Positions 1 through 6,459 are shown, counted from the first letter of the stretch. The stretch: 14,858 nt of DNA from an uncultured Collinsella sp. (GCA_902494625.1 CABUUB010000043.1:1-14858), one strand, 5' to 3'. Notes: a model not told the origin generated them from the sequence alone. Made by a program: numbers and translations.

Positions 1-598
1 CGGCACCGGCAGCCACGACGGCGCCCTTGCCCACGCGCACGCCCTCCAGGACCACGGCGTTGGCGCCAATCATGACATCATCCTCGATGATGACGGGCGT
101 GGCGCTCGCGGGCTCAACGACGCCTGCCAGTACGGTGCCGGCGCCGATGTGGCAGTTCTTGCCCACGGTGGCGCGACCGCCCAACACGGCGCCCATATCG
201 ATCATGGAACCCTCGCCGATAACGGAGCCGATGTTGATGATGGCGCCCATCATGATGACGGAACGGTCGCCAATTTCGACGCGGTCGCGGATGATTGCGC
301 CCGGCTCGATGCGGGCGTTGATACCCTTAAGGTCGAGCATGGGCACGGCGGAGTTGCGGCAATCGTTTTCAACGTCGTAGTAATCGATGGAATCGGCATT
401 GGCGTCCAGGATGGCCTTGAGCTCATCCCAGTCGCCAAAGATGGTCTTGCCACGACGACCGCCGTAGACGTGTGCATTGCCCCACTGGACCTTCATGCCC
501 GGCTTCTCGCGCACGTACAGCTTGACGGGCGTCTTTTTGGGCGCGGTGGCGATGTAGTTGATAATCTCCTGTGCATCCATCTCGGCTGCGTTGCTCAT
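1..598 (-). CDS. dapH: Tetrahydrodipicolinate N-acetyltransferase (DapH), C-terminus cut by window edge
   Basis: This cytoplasmic enzyme acetylates tetrahydrodipicolinate using acetyl-CoA, the first committed step of the acetylase branch of DAP/lysine synthesis. My translation starts MSNAAEMDAQEIINYI; 199 codons are visible with no stop, so roughly the last 35-40 residues lie outside the window. An N-terminal helical domain (about 1-85) is followed by hexapeptide repeats of the left-handed beta-helix type from about residue 90 (IEPGAIIRDRVEIGDRSVI, then IGEGSMIDMGAVLGGRATVG). The MMGAIINIGSVIGEGSMIDM segment is typical of DapH. The ATG at 598 follows AAAGGAG with 9 nt spacing. It lies 39 nt downstream of dapB and is the last visible gene of the riboswitch-led operon. 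DapD (succinyl-transferring) is the nearest alternative; the divergent deacetylase favours acetyl. Confidence 0.93.
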   Translation of the reverse strand, partial: MSNAAEMDAQEIINYIATAPKKTPVKLYVREKPGMKVQWGNAHVYGGRRGKTIFGDWDELKAILDANADSIDYYDVENDCRNSAVPMLDLKGINARIEPGAIIRDRVEIGDRSVIMMGAIINIGSVIGEGSMIDMGAVLGGRATVGKNCHIGAGTVLAGVVEPASATPVIIEDDVMIGANAVVLEGVRVGKGAVVAAGA

Positions 599-637
599 TT
601 GCTATCTCTCCTTTGGGTGGATTCGGTTGATACCTGG

Positions 638-1378
638 TTAGGCAAACATGACCTGGTCGAACGTATAGAAGCCGGGTTCGCGGGTGACGAGCTTCTGCGC
701 GGCCGCCAAGGCGCCGTTGACAAAGATCTGACGGCTCGTGGCGCGGTGGGTGAGCGTGACCTCCTCGTCCTGGCCAAAGAAACTCACCTCGTGCACGCCG
801 GCGACGGTGCCGCCGCGTAGTGAGTGCATGCCGATTTCCTTGGGATCGCGAGCGCCGCACATGCCCTCACGACCGTAAACAGGATGATAGCCAGCCTCAG
901 GTTCGGCCTCGACCACGACGTCGAGTAGCAGCTTGGCGGTGCCGCTGGGAGCGTCGACCTTTTGGTTGTGGTGCGTCTCGACAATCTCGCAATCAAAGCC
1001 GGGCAGTTCGCGCGTGGCCTGGGCAACCAGATGGCGCAGGGCGGCGATGCCGATAGAGTAGTTGCCCGAGTGCATGACGCGGGCATTCTGACCCAGCTCG
1101 CGCAGGCGGTCCATCTGATCGGGTGTGTAGCCCGTGGTGCCCGAGACCAACGCGGCGCCCGTGCGCTCGACATAGGCGACGACGGCATCGAAGGTCACGA
1201 CGTTCGAGAAGTCGATGATTACATCGGCGGCCGGTGCGTTCTCGAGCTTGCTCAAATCGAAGCCAATCTGGGCGACGATATCAAAAACGTGCTGACCGGC
1301 GGCGTCGACAACGCCCTCGGCGGTGGTGCGGATGAGCGAGCCCATGCGGCCCGTTCCCATAATGACGGTCTTAATCAA
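638..1378 (-). CDS. dapB: 4-hydroxy-tetrahydrodipicolinate reductase (DapB), TTG start
   Basis: It reduces the DapA product to tetrahydrodipicolinate with NAD(P)H, feeding DapH. The 246-aa protein is within the family range. Visible motifs are the Rossmann loop GTGRMG (8-13), VIIDFS (53-58), SGTTGYT (79-85) and the active-site signature HHNQKVDAPSGTA (136-148); H136 and K140 match the E. coli catalytic His159 and Lys163. The chosen start is TTG at 1378. It lies inside the last codons of dapA (8-nt overlap) and 9 nt after GGGAG. An ATG six codons later would leave only one residue before the nucleotide loop and seems less likely. The overlap implies translational coupling to dapA. Confidence 0.95.
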   Translation of the reverse strand: MIKTVIMGTGRMGSLIRTTAEGVVDAAGQHVFDIVAQIGFDLSKLENAPAADVIIDFSNVVTFDAVVAYVERTGAALVSGTTGYTPDQMDRLRELGQNARVMHSGNYSIGIAALRHLVAQATRELPGFDCEIVETHHNQKVDAPSGTAKLLLDVVVEAEPEAGYHPVYGREGMCGARDPKEIGMHSLRGGTVAGVHEVSFFGQDEEVTLTHRATSRQIFVNGALAAAQKLVTREPGFYTFDQVMFA

Positions 1379-2261
1379 GCAGACCAGCTCCCTTCAGAGC
1401 ATCGGTAAGTGCAGCGCGCGTGTCGTTGGCCATGGAGCAAAGCGGCATGCGGTAGTTGGCTTCGATCATACCCATCTGAGCGAGCGCTTCTTTAACGGGG
1501 ATGGGGTTGACCTCACTAAAGAGGGCGTTGATGAGCGGCTGGCCGGCAATTTGAATATCGCGGGCACGTGCCACGTCACCGTCCAGATAGGCGCGGCACA
1601 TGTCATGCACGAGCTGCGGCTGAACGTCGGCCCACACGCTGATGGTGCCCGAGGCGCCCAGGCTCATGAGCGGTACGGTCAGCGCATCCTCGCCCGAGTA
1701 CATGCGGAAGTCGTCGGACAGCAGGTGAGCGATCTTGGCCGCGTAGGCGACGTTGCCCGAGGCTTCCTTAATACCCATGATGTTGGGGTGCGCGGCCAAG
1801 CGCTCTACGTTGCGCTCGCTGATGCCGCAGCCGCAGCGGCCGGGGATGTTGTACAGGATGCAGGGGATGTCAACGGCATCGGCGACGGTCTTAAAGTGCT
1901 GATAGATACCCTCTTCGTTGGACTTGTTGTAGTAGGGGGTAATGAGCAGCAGGCCGTCGGCTCCCAAGCCCTGGTAAGTAAGCGACTTGGTGAGCATGGT
2001 CTGCGTGGAGTTGGAGCCCGAGCCGGCGATGACGGGGGCGCGTCCTGCAACATGCTTGACCACGGCGGCGACGACGGAGTTGTCCTCGTCATCGGTCATC
2101 GTGGCACTCTCGCCGGTGGTGCCCAGGGTGAGAATGGCGTCGGTGCCATTTTGCAAGTGGAAATCGATAAGGCGCTCGAGCGCGTCAAAGTCGACACTGC
2201 CGTCCTTTTTAAACGGCGTAACCAGGGCGACGATTGAGCCCTCGAGATTGCGGATATCCAT
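1371..2261 (-). CDS. dapA: DapA domain, possibly also translated alone from an internal ATG
   Basis: This is the 3' part of the fused frame above, listed because it carries its own start signals. It would yield a 296-aa protein of normal DapA length, starting MDIRNLEGSIVALVTPF. The Schiff-base Lys165 lies in GIKEAS; Thr48 is in GTTGES (47-52), Tyr111 in TPYYNK, and Tyr137 and Arg142 in LYNIPGR. All sit four positions beyond their E. coli equivalents (44, 107, 133, 138, 161), so the active site looks complete. The ATG at 2261 is preceded by AAGGAG with 6 nt spacing. Whether free DapA is made cannot be told from sequence. TAA is at 1371-1373, overlapping the dapB start. Confidence 0.55.
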   Translation of the reverse strand: MDIRNLEGSIVALVTPFKKDGSVDFDALERLIDFHLQNGTDAILTLGTTGESATMTDDEDNSVVAAVVKHVAGRAPVIAGSGSNSTQTMLTKSLTYQGLGADGLLLITPYYNKSNEEGIYQHFKTVADAVDIPCILYNIPGRCGCGISERNVERLAAHPNIMGIKEASGNVAYAAKIAHLLSDDFRMYSGEDALTVPLMSLGASGTISVWADVQPQLVHDMCRAYLDGDVARARDIQIAGQPLINALFSEVNPIPVKEALAQMGMIEANYRMPLCSMANDTRAALTDALKGAGLLD

Positions 2262-3680
2262 GTTCTTCTCCTTCGCCTCCGCGATCTGGATGCGTTTGTT
2301 CCATTGAGCTGCGACTGCCAGACGCTCGTCTTGGGCGCGACGGCGGGCACTTTCGGCGCGCGACTTGGCCAGCAGCTCGCGGCCGCACGGCAGCACGTCG
2401 AGCGTGGCAAAGTAATCGCCCGGGCGCTCGGCGCGGCGGATGAGGTCGGCCGCGCCATCGGGGCGCAGCAGGACCTCGGCCGAGCGCAGCCGTCCGTTGT
2501 AGTTGTAGCCCATGGAGTAGCCATGCGCACCGGTATCGTGGATTACAAGCAGGTCACCCATGTCGATATGCGGCAGCTCGCGATCGATAGCGAACTTGTC
2601 GTTGTTCTCGCATAGGTTGCCCGTGATGTCATAGGTGTTCGTGACGGGCGCTGTGGCCTTGTCGGCGCCGCCCGGCTGACCCATCACCGTGATGTGGTGG
2701 TAGGCGCCATACATGGCAGGGCGAATCAAATCGACGGCGCTTGCATCGACACCGATATAGTCCTTGTAGATCTGCTTCTCGTGGATAGCCTTGGTGACCA
2801 GGCAGCCGTAGGGGCCCATCATAAAGCGGCCCATCTCAGTGCAGATGGCCACATCGCCCATGCCGGCGGGAACCAGGATCTCGTCGTATGCCGCGTGTAC
2901 TCCCTCGCCGATGGCGCGAATGTCGTTGGCCTGCTGCTCGGGCAGGTAGGGGATGCCGACGCCGCCGGACAGATTGATGAAGGCGACGTGTGCGCCGGTC
3001 TCGCGCTCCAGGCGTACGGCAAGCTCAAAGAGGATGCGCGCGAGCTTGGGGTAGTAGTCGTTGGTGACGGTGTTGCTGGCAAGGAATGCGTGGATGCCAA
3101 AGTCCTCGGCGCCCTTGGCTTTGAGCATGCGGAAGGCCTCGAAGAGCTGCTCGGTGGTCATGCCATATTTGGAGTCGCCTGGGTTGTCCATGATGCCGTT
3201 GGAGAGCTGGAACAGGCCGCCTGGATTAAAGCGGCAGCTGACCGTTTTGGGGATGGGCCCCGCAACACGCTCAAAGAACTCGATGTGGCTGATGTCGTCA
3301 AAGTTGACGATGGCACCCAGCTTGTCGGCGAGCTCAAAGTCGGCAGCCGGCGTGTCGTTGGACGAGAACATGATGTCGTGTCCCGTGATGCCCAGCGAGC
3401 GGGCGATCATGAGCTCGGTATAGCTCGAGCAATCGCAGCCGCAGCCGTATTCGTTGAGAATGGAGATGAGTGCCGGGTTGGGATTGGCCTTGACGGCAAA
3501 GTATTCCTTAAAGCCCGGGTTCCATGCGAAAGCGTCGCGCACCTCTTGCATGTTGCGGCGGATGCCCGCCTCGTCATATAGATGAAATGGCGTGGGGAAC
3601 TGCTCGACGATATGCTCGAGTGTCTCCTTGTCCACAAACGGCTGCTTGGCCGCATATGCCTCGTTGGGGGTCAATGCCAT
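1371..3680 (-). CDS. lysA-dapA: Fused diaminopimelate decarboxylase-dihydrodipicolinate synthase (LysA-DapA)
   Basis: One uninterrupted 769-codon frame encodes two whole enzymes. Residues 1-430 are LysA, a PLP fold-III decarboxylase making L-lysine from meso-DAP. Its landmarks are Lys64 (FAVKANPNP), HAFLASN (197-203), GGVGIPY (239-245), EMGRFM (282-287), Cys357 (NLCENND) and HGYSMGYNYN (386-395). Residues 474-769 are a full-length DapA, which condenses pyruvate with aspartate semialdehyde; its own numbering is given in the next entry. About 43 Ala/Arg/Lys/Glu-rich residues join them, with no stop and with GC-rich third codon positions, so the linker looks like real coding sequence. LysA proteins usually end near the DYFATLD motif (422-428 here). 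The ATG at 3680 lies 10 nt after GAGG. A sequencing error hiding a stop cannot be excluded, but would have to convert a sense codon exactly. Confidence 0.9.
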   Translation of the reverse strand: MALTPNEAYAAKQPFVDKETLEHIVEQFPTPFHLYDEAGIRRNMQEVRDAFAWNPGFKEYFAVKANPNPALISILNEYGCGCDCSSYTELMIARSLGITGHDIMFSSNDTPAADFELADKLGAIVNFDDISHIEFFERVAGPIPKTVSCRFNPGGLFQLSNGIMDNPGDSKYGMTTEQLFEAFRMLKAKGAEDFGIHAFLASNTVTNDYYPKLARILFELAVRLERETGAHVAFINLSGGVGIPYLPEQQANDIRAIGEGVHAAYDEILVPAGMGDVAICTEMGRFMMGPYGCLVTKAIHEKQIYKDYIGVDASAVDLIRPAMYGAYHHITVMGQPGGADKATAPVTNTYDITGNLCENNDKFAIDRELPHIDMGDLLVIHDTGAHGYSMGYNYNGRLRSAEVLLRPDGAADLIRRAERPGDYFATLDVLPCGRELLAKSRAESARRRAQDERLAVAAQWNKRIQIAEAKEKNMDIRNLEGSIVALVTPFKKDGSVDFDALERLIDFHLQNGTDAILTLGTTGESATMTDDEDNSVVAAVVKHVAGRAPVIAGSGSNSTQTMLTKSLTYQGLGADGLLLITPYYNKSNEEGIYQHFKTVADAVDIPCILYNIPGRCGCGISERNVERLAAHPNIMGIKEASGNVAYAAKIAHLLSDDFRMYSGEDALTVPLMSLGASGTISVWADVQPQLVHDMCRAYLDGDVARARDIQIAGQPLINALFSEVNPIPVKEALAQMGMIEANYRMPLCSMANDTRAALTDALKGAGLLD
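2268..2273 (-). promoter_or_regulatory. Shine-Dalgarno of dapA inside the lysA-dapA frame
   Basis: AAGGAG on the minus strand, 6 nt before the ATG at 2259-2261, with GGAGG slightly further upstream (2276-2280). It is read as Lys-Glu codons in the fused protein. Keeping a near-ideal site at the domain boundary suggests either an ancestral separate dapA or present-day internal initiation. Confidence 0.55.
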
Positions 3681-3693
3681 GTCCCGTAAACCT

Positions 3694-3758
3694 CGCTATC
3701 CAGACGGCGCCATCTGCGCATCGAATCCGCATAGCGTGGACCCAATGTCCGGATAGCG
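3694..3758 (-). promoter_or_regulatory. Riboswitch expression platform: helix competing with P1 next to the lysA ribosome binding site
   Basis: Minus-strand GCTATCCGGAC (3747-3757), which includes the 3' strand of P1, is complementary to GTCTGGATAGC (3695-3705). The helix extends to 12 bp (3694-3705 with 3747-3758) with one G-U pair. Its downstream arm runs into the GAGG Shine-Dalgarno (3691-3694). A hairpin CAGATG-GCGC-CGTCTG (3701-3716) and a 6-bp pairing (3694-3699 with 3731-3736) are alternatives. There is no T-run, so control of translation is more likely than intrinsic termination. Which fold is ON is unresolved. Confidence 0.6.
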
Positions 3759-3908
3759 CTCCCGCATTGCTGCAGACAGTCCTGTGGGTGTTTCCCACAG
3801 GCCCACCAGGTTGTTCGTGCCCGAAAAACCCAGTTCGGCGGGTTTCGCCTCCCCACGGGGTCAAAGCCTGCCGGCTCGCCCGCGGTTCTTCGTGCCCGCG
3901 CCTCTATC
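3752..3908 (-). ncRNA. Lysine riboswitch (L box) aptamer
   Basis: On the minus strand the leader follows the lysine aptamer layout. P1 pairs GATAG (3904-3908) with CTATC (3752-3756). The 5' strand continues as GATAGAGGCGCGG, then come GGGGAGGCG, the CGCCGAACTGG core, CCTGG, a P5 hairpin of 8 bp (CCTGTGGG and CCCACAGG, 3794-3801 with 3781-3788), ACTGTC and GGGAGCGCTATC. These match, in order, the conserved segments of the B. subtilis lysC leader as I remember it. The position before a LysA/DapA operon fits lysine feedback. Confidence 0.93.
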
Positions 3909-3919
3909 AAGTGGTAACG

Positions 3920-3948
3920 ACCCTACCACGTTGCACTTTAGCAAACAA
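3920..3948 (-). promoter_or_regulatory. Predicted promoter of the lysine operon
   Basis: TTGTTT (3943-3948) and TAGGGT (3920-3925) are spaced by 17 nt, fitting a TTGNNN/TANNNT actinobacterial promoter. The predicted start lies just before the riboswitch. A 6-bp inverted repeat, GTGGTA-N7-TACCAC (3911-3929), overlaps the -10. Confidence 0.45.
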
Positions 3949-3965
3949 GAGTATTCGTATATAAC
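3937..3965 (+). promoter_or_regulatory. Predicted promoter of the M20 amidohydrolase, divergent from the lysine operon
   Basis: TTTAGC (3937-3942) and TATAAC (3960-3965) are spaced by 17 nt. The site is interleaved with the divergent lysine-operon promoter, so the two could interfere or share a regulator. Downstream lies a short inverted repeat, CAGCA-ATA-TGCTG (3978-3990). The leader to the ATG is about 85 nt. Confidence 0.35.
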
Positions 3966-4058
3966 GTTTAAAAAATGCAGCAATATGCTGGAAACATGTG
4001 TGCCACAATCCTGTATCACAATAAGTTGCAACAGATATGCCTCACGAAGGGATCCTCT

Positions 4059-5246
4059 ATGACCGAGCTCCAAGAACTCCGTCGCTATCGCCGCGATCTC
4101 CATCGCATTCCGGAGCTCGATTTCGATCTTCCGCAAACCATTGCCTATATCGAGGGCGTGTTGGCACCGCTCGCTTGCGAGGCGACCCATCCGTGCCCCA
4201 GCTGCGTCTGCGCTTTCTTCGACGCCGGCGTTGGTGCCGCGCATGCCACGGCGATTCGCGCCGATATGGATGCGCTGCCTATCGCGGAGGCGACGGGAGC
4301 GGCCTTTGCCTCGACACATCCCGGCAAGATGCACGCTTGCGGACATGACGGACACATGGCCATGGCACTTGCCGCCGCGACGTATGTCGACCGTACGATT
4401 CGCGAGCAGCCGGGCGCCATTAGGCGCAACGTACTCTTTGTGTTTCAGCCGGCCGAGGAAACGACAGGTGGTGCCAAGACGGTATGCGAGAGCGGTGTGT
4501 TCGAGCGCTATGGGGTGGATCGCATCTTCGGCTTCCACGTGTGGCCCGATCTGCCCGCCGGCACGTTGGCGAGCTGCTCCGGTCCGCTGCTGGCGCGTTC
4601 GAGCGAGACGCATATCCATATTCACGGTACGAGCATCCACATCGCTAAGACCTATGGTGTGCCGGTCGAGGAGTCGCACGATGCGGCGCTGGCGGCTGCC
4701 AAGTTCTTGGTTGCCGAGCGCGAGCTCATGGACGAGTTGGGTGCCGATGAGCCCTGCATTGGCAAGTTCGGCCTGCTGCAGGCGGGCACCGTCTGCAATG
4801 CGGTGGCGGGGGAGGCCCATGTTGCCGGTAGCTTGCGTGTGTTTACGGACGCCATGTTCGGCCGCGCGCGCGAAGGTGTACGCCGTGTGCTCGACGAGGC
4901 GTGCACCGCAACGGGCTGCACGTATGATCTCGACTTTGCCGAGGGTTATCCACCGGTCGATAACGACCCCGAGCTGTTTGCCTGCATTGCGCCTGCCTTG
5001 TCCGAGCTGCAACTTGTGGACGAGCCGCTGCTAATCGCCGAGGATTTCGCGTTCTACCAACGCCATCTGCCGGGCGTGTTTTTCCTGCTGGGCACGGGTA
5101 TGCCAGAGGGCCAAGACAACCCGAGTGATTCGGATGGCTGCCCCGCTTATGCCACAAGCGCTCTGCATACCGATAGCATGCTCTTCGACGAGAAAATCCT
5201 ACTCAAAGGCCTCGATGTCTACAAACGATTGCTTTTGCTTAACTAA
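4059..5246 (+). CDS. M20D metallo-amidohydrolase, probable N-acetyl-diaminopimelate deacetylase
   Basis: A 395-aa cytoplasmic zinc/manganese peptidase-family enzyme. M20D landmarks are IRADMDALPI (67-76), MHACGHDGHMAM (91-102), FQPAEE (129-134), GFHVWPDLPAG (158-168), AEDFAFY (327-333) and ALHTDSMLFDE (368-378). Likely metal ligands are Cys94, His96, Glu134, His160 and His370, with Glu133 catalytic. The dimerisation-domain loop reads HGTSIHIAK rather than the common GGHAAxPH pattern. I chose the ATG at 4059 because AAGG lies about 8 nt upstream and the MTELQELRRYRRDLHRIPEL start is the normal family N-terminus. Divergence from a LysA/DapA/DapB/DapH operon points to removing the acetyl group from N-acetyl-LL-DAP. 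Other M20D substrates (hippurate, N-acyl amino acids) remain possible. Confidence 0.85.
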   Translation: MTELQELRRYRRDLHRIPELDFDLPQTIAYIEGVLAPLACEATHPCPSCVCAFFDAGVGAAHATAIRADMDALPIAEATGAAFASTHPGKMHACGHDGHMAMALAAATYVDRTIREQPGAIRRNVLFVFQPAEETTGGAKTVCESGVFERYGVDRIFGFHVWPDLPAGTLASCSGPLLARSSETHIHIHGTSIHIAKTYGVPVEESHDAALAAAKFLVAERELMDELGADEPCIGKFGLLQAGTVCNAVAGEAHVAGSLRVFTDAMFGRAREGVRRVLDEACTATGCTYDLDFAEGYPPVDNDPELFACIAPALSELQLVDEPLLIAEDFAFYQRHLPGVFFLLGTGMPEGQDNPSDSDGCPAYATSALHTDSMLFDEKILLKGLDVYKRLLLLN

Positions 5247-5260
5247 GGCGTGAAGGACTA

Positions 5261-5284
5261 TTTGTTCTAGAAAACACGAACAAA
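5261..5284. repeat. Inverted repeat upstream of higBA
   Basis: TTTGTTC (5261-5267) and GAACAAA (5278-5284) form perfect 7-bp arms with a 10-nt spacer. It lies just upstream of a perfect -10 and could be an operator. There is no T-run after it, so it is not a terminator for the preceding gene. Confidence 0.4.
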
Positions 5285-5291
5285 CGTACGA

Positions 5292-5297
5292 TATAAT
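5292..5297 (+). promoter_or_regulatory. Predicted -10 element of the higBA promoter
   Basis: A consensus TATAAT stands in the 102-nt gap before higB, with no good -35 at 16-18 nt spacing. The predicted start is near 5304, giving a leader of about 45 nt. Confidence 0.45.
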
Positions 5298-5324
5298 AGA
5301 GATGTAAGTCTATAGAAACGTTTG

Positions 5325-5337
5325 ACGTTACTAACGT
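5325..5337. promoter_or_regulatory. Palindrome, candidate HigA operator
   Basis: ACGTTA-C-TAACGT is a perfect 13-bp palindrome between the predicted transcription start and the higB ATG at 5349. HigA-type antitoxins repress their own operon through short palindromes in this position; binding here is inferred. Confidence 0.4.
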
Positions 5338-5348
5338 AAGGCGATACT

Positions 5349-5630
5349 ATGATTGCATCGTATAAAGATGAGGATACCGAACGCTTTGCCATAGGTGTGC
5401 GGGTCAGGAGGTTCGTGCCCTTTGAGCGCGTTGCGCTGAGGAAGATTCGCCAACTGCAGGTTTGTGCTTCGCTTGATGATCTTCGCGTTCCGCCGGGCAA
5501 CCGCCTGGAAGCTTTGAAGGGCGATCGTGCCGGTCAATATAGCATCCGTGTTAACGAGCGCTATCGGGTCTGTTTTGAGTGGAGACAGGAGATGGCTTGG
5601 AATGTCGAAATCGTCGATTATCACAAGTGA
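5349..5630 (+). CDS. higB: HigB-family toxin (RelE/ParE-fold mRNA interferase)
   Basis: A 93-aa protein of normal HigB length. Family signatures are the start MIASYKDEDTERF, ALRKIRQL (29-36), SLDDLRVPPGNRLEALKGDR (41-60), AGQYSIRVNERYRVCF (61-76) and the C-terminus VEIVDYHK (86-93). HigB toxins cleave mRNA on the ribosome and are neutralised by HigA. AAGG lies about 7-8 nt before the ATG. The toxin-first order with the antitoxin overlapping by 29 nt is the usual hig arrangement. Nothing looks truncated, so the module is probably active. Confidence 0.93.
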   Translation: MIASYKDEDTERFAIGVRVRRFVPFERVALRKIRQLQVCASLDDLRVPPGNRLEALKGDRAGQYSIRVNERYRVCFEWRQEMAWNVEIVDYHK

Positions 5631-5943
5631 TGAGACCTCGGCCGATTTGCTGTCGCCGGTGACCCCTGGTGAGCTTCTCAAAGAGGAGTTTCTTGTTCCC
5701 ATGGGCATTTCTCAATATCGCCTTGCGAAAGAGACCGGGATTCCGGCTCAGCGTATCGGGCAGATTGTCTTGGGAAAACGTCGCGTGACGGCCGACACCG
5801 ACCTCCGTCTTTGCCGTTATTTTGGCCTGACGGATGGTTATTGGCTGCGCGCTCAGGTGGCGTTTGACCTTGAGGTCGAGAAAAGGCGGATCGAACCGGA
5901 ACTCGATAAGATCGTTCCTGTTCAGCAGGCCATTGCGCTGTAG
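5602..5943 (+). CDS. higA: HigA-family antitoxin (XRE helix-turn-helix)
   Basis: A 113-aa DNA-binding antitoxin. After a short N-terminal arm comes the HigA block PGELLKEEFLVPMGISQYRL (22-41). The helix-turn-helix spans about 36-57 (ISQYRLAKETGIPAQRIGQI), followed by GKRRVTADTDLRLCRYFG and a C-terminal helix. It should bind and inhibit HigB and repress the operon. The ATG at 5602 lies within the 3' end of higB and follows AGGAG at about 10 nt; upstream in-frame starts would add a stretch that is merely higB read in another frame. Confidence 0.92.
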   Translation: MSKSSIITSDETSADLLSPVTPGELLKEEFLVPMGISQYRLAKETGIPAQRIGQIVLGKRRVTADTDLRLCRYFGLTDGYWLRAQVAFDLEVEKRRIEPELDKIVPVQQAIAL

Positions 5944-5972
5944 TGCTCAGAGATGATGGGGGTGGCGTGACG

Positions 5973-6295
5973 ATGAGGCGACGCCGACAGCCTGCCGTAT
6001 ATAGTCCGGTTGGATGCGGGTGCGGTTTGCTGCTGCTTCCGGTCATCGCTGTGAGCATTGGCGTAATGTTTGCGCTTGCCGGGTTGGCAGCAGCGGCACT
6101 CGTGTTGCTGATTGTGGCCATTGGCGTGACGATTTGGCTTTGCCGCAATCGCGAGCAACGCCGTGCCGACGGAAAACCACTGTCGGCTGGGTCGTCTTCC
6201 TGATTATTGCGTACCCGCTGAGTGCCAGCTACCTGGTGTTCTTTGTCCTGTTGATGATCAGCGCCTTTACTGGGGAATCCGTAACGGTGGGTTGA
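5973..6295 (+). pseudogene. Small polytopic membrane protein gene, apparently frameshifted
   Basis: The first frame (ATG 5973; a GTG at 5943 overlapping the higA stop is an alternative) encodes MRRRRQPAVY and two hydrophobic helices (about residues 13-57), then stops at 6203. Just before, at the A-run 6173-6176, a -1 shift continues as KTTVGWVVFLIIAYPLSAS with one or two more membrane helices to the TGA at 6293-6295. Together they make a coherent 107-aa protein. One missing A in the run, or -1 slippage on AAAA, explains it equally well. I do not recognise the family. The second frame also stays open after its TGA to about 6434 with one more hydrophobic stretch (RLLGVWITALAVYRNL), suggesting further decay. 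No separate gene is seen before 6460. Confidence 0.5.
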
Positions 6296-6459
6296 CGCGC
6301 TGCCGGCAGACGGTTGCGCAAAGTGCGTTTGCTCGGCGTTTGGATAACTGCATTGGCCGTTTACCGCAACCTTAGCTCTCAGCTAATGAATTCAAGTTCA
6401 ATCCTTTCTACGATGTGCTGTGTGCCGGCGCGGTAGCCGGATCGTAGGAAGGATGAATA

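Noticed and set aside
2694..3581. A 295-codon plus-strand frame opposite lysA
   Set aside because: Shadow of LysA; no ribosome site or domain of its own.
3701..3716. Hairpin before lysA as an intrinsic terminator
   Set aside because: A 6-bp stem with no following U-tract; it is more likely part of the riboswitch expression platform.
3975..4058. Extended N-terminus of the M20 protein from 3975
   Set aside because: The extra 28 residues are unlike the family and cover leader sequence; the ATG at 4059 has a ribosome site.
3861..5012. A 383-codon minus-strand frame opposite the M20 gene
   Set aside because: Antisense to a gene with full M20D motifs, and it runs through the riboswitch and promoter region.
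6163..6375. Separate 70-codon gene after the split membrane gene
   Set aside because: The frame gives an unstructured Cys/Arg-rich product; the neighbouring frame has the hydrophobic helices, so this is a shadow.
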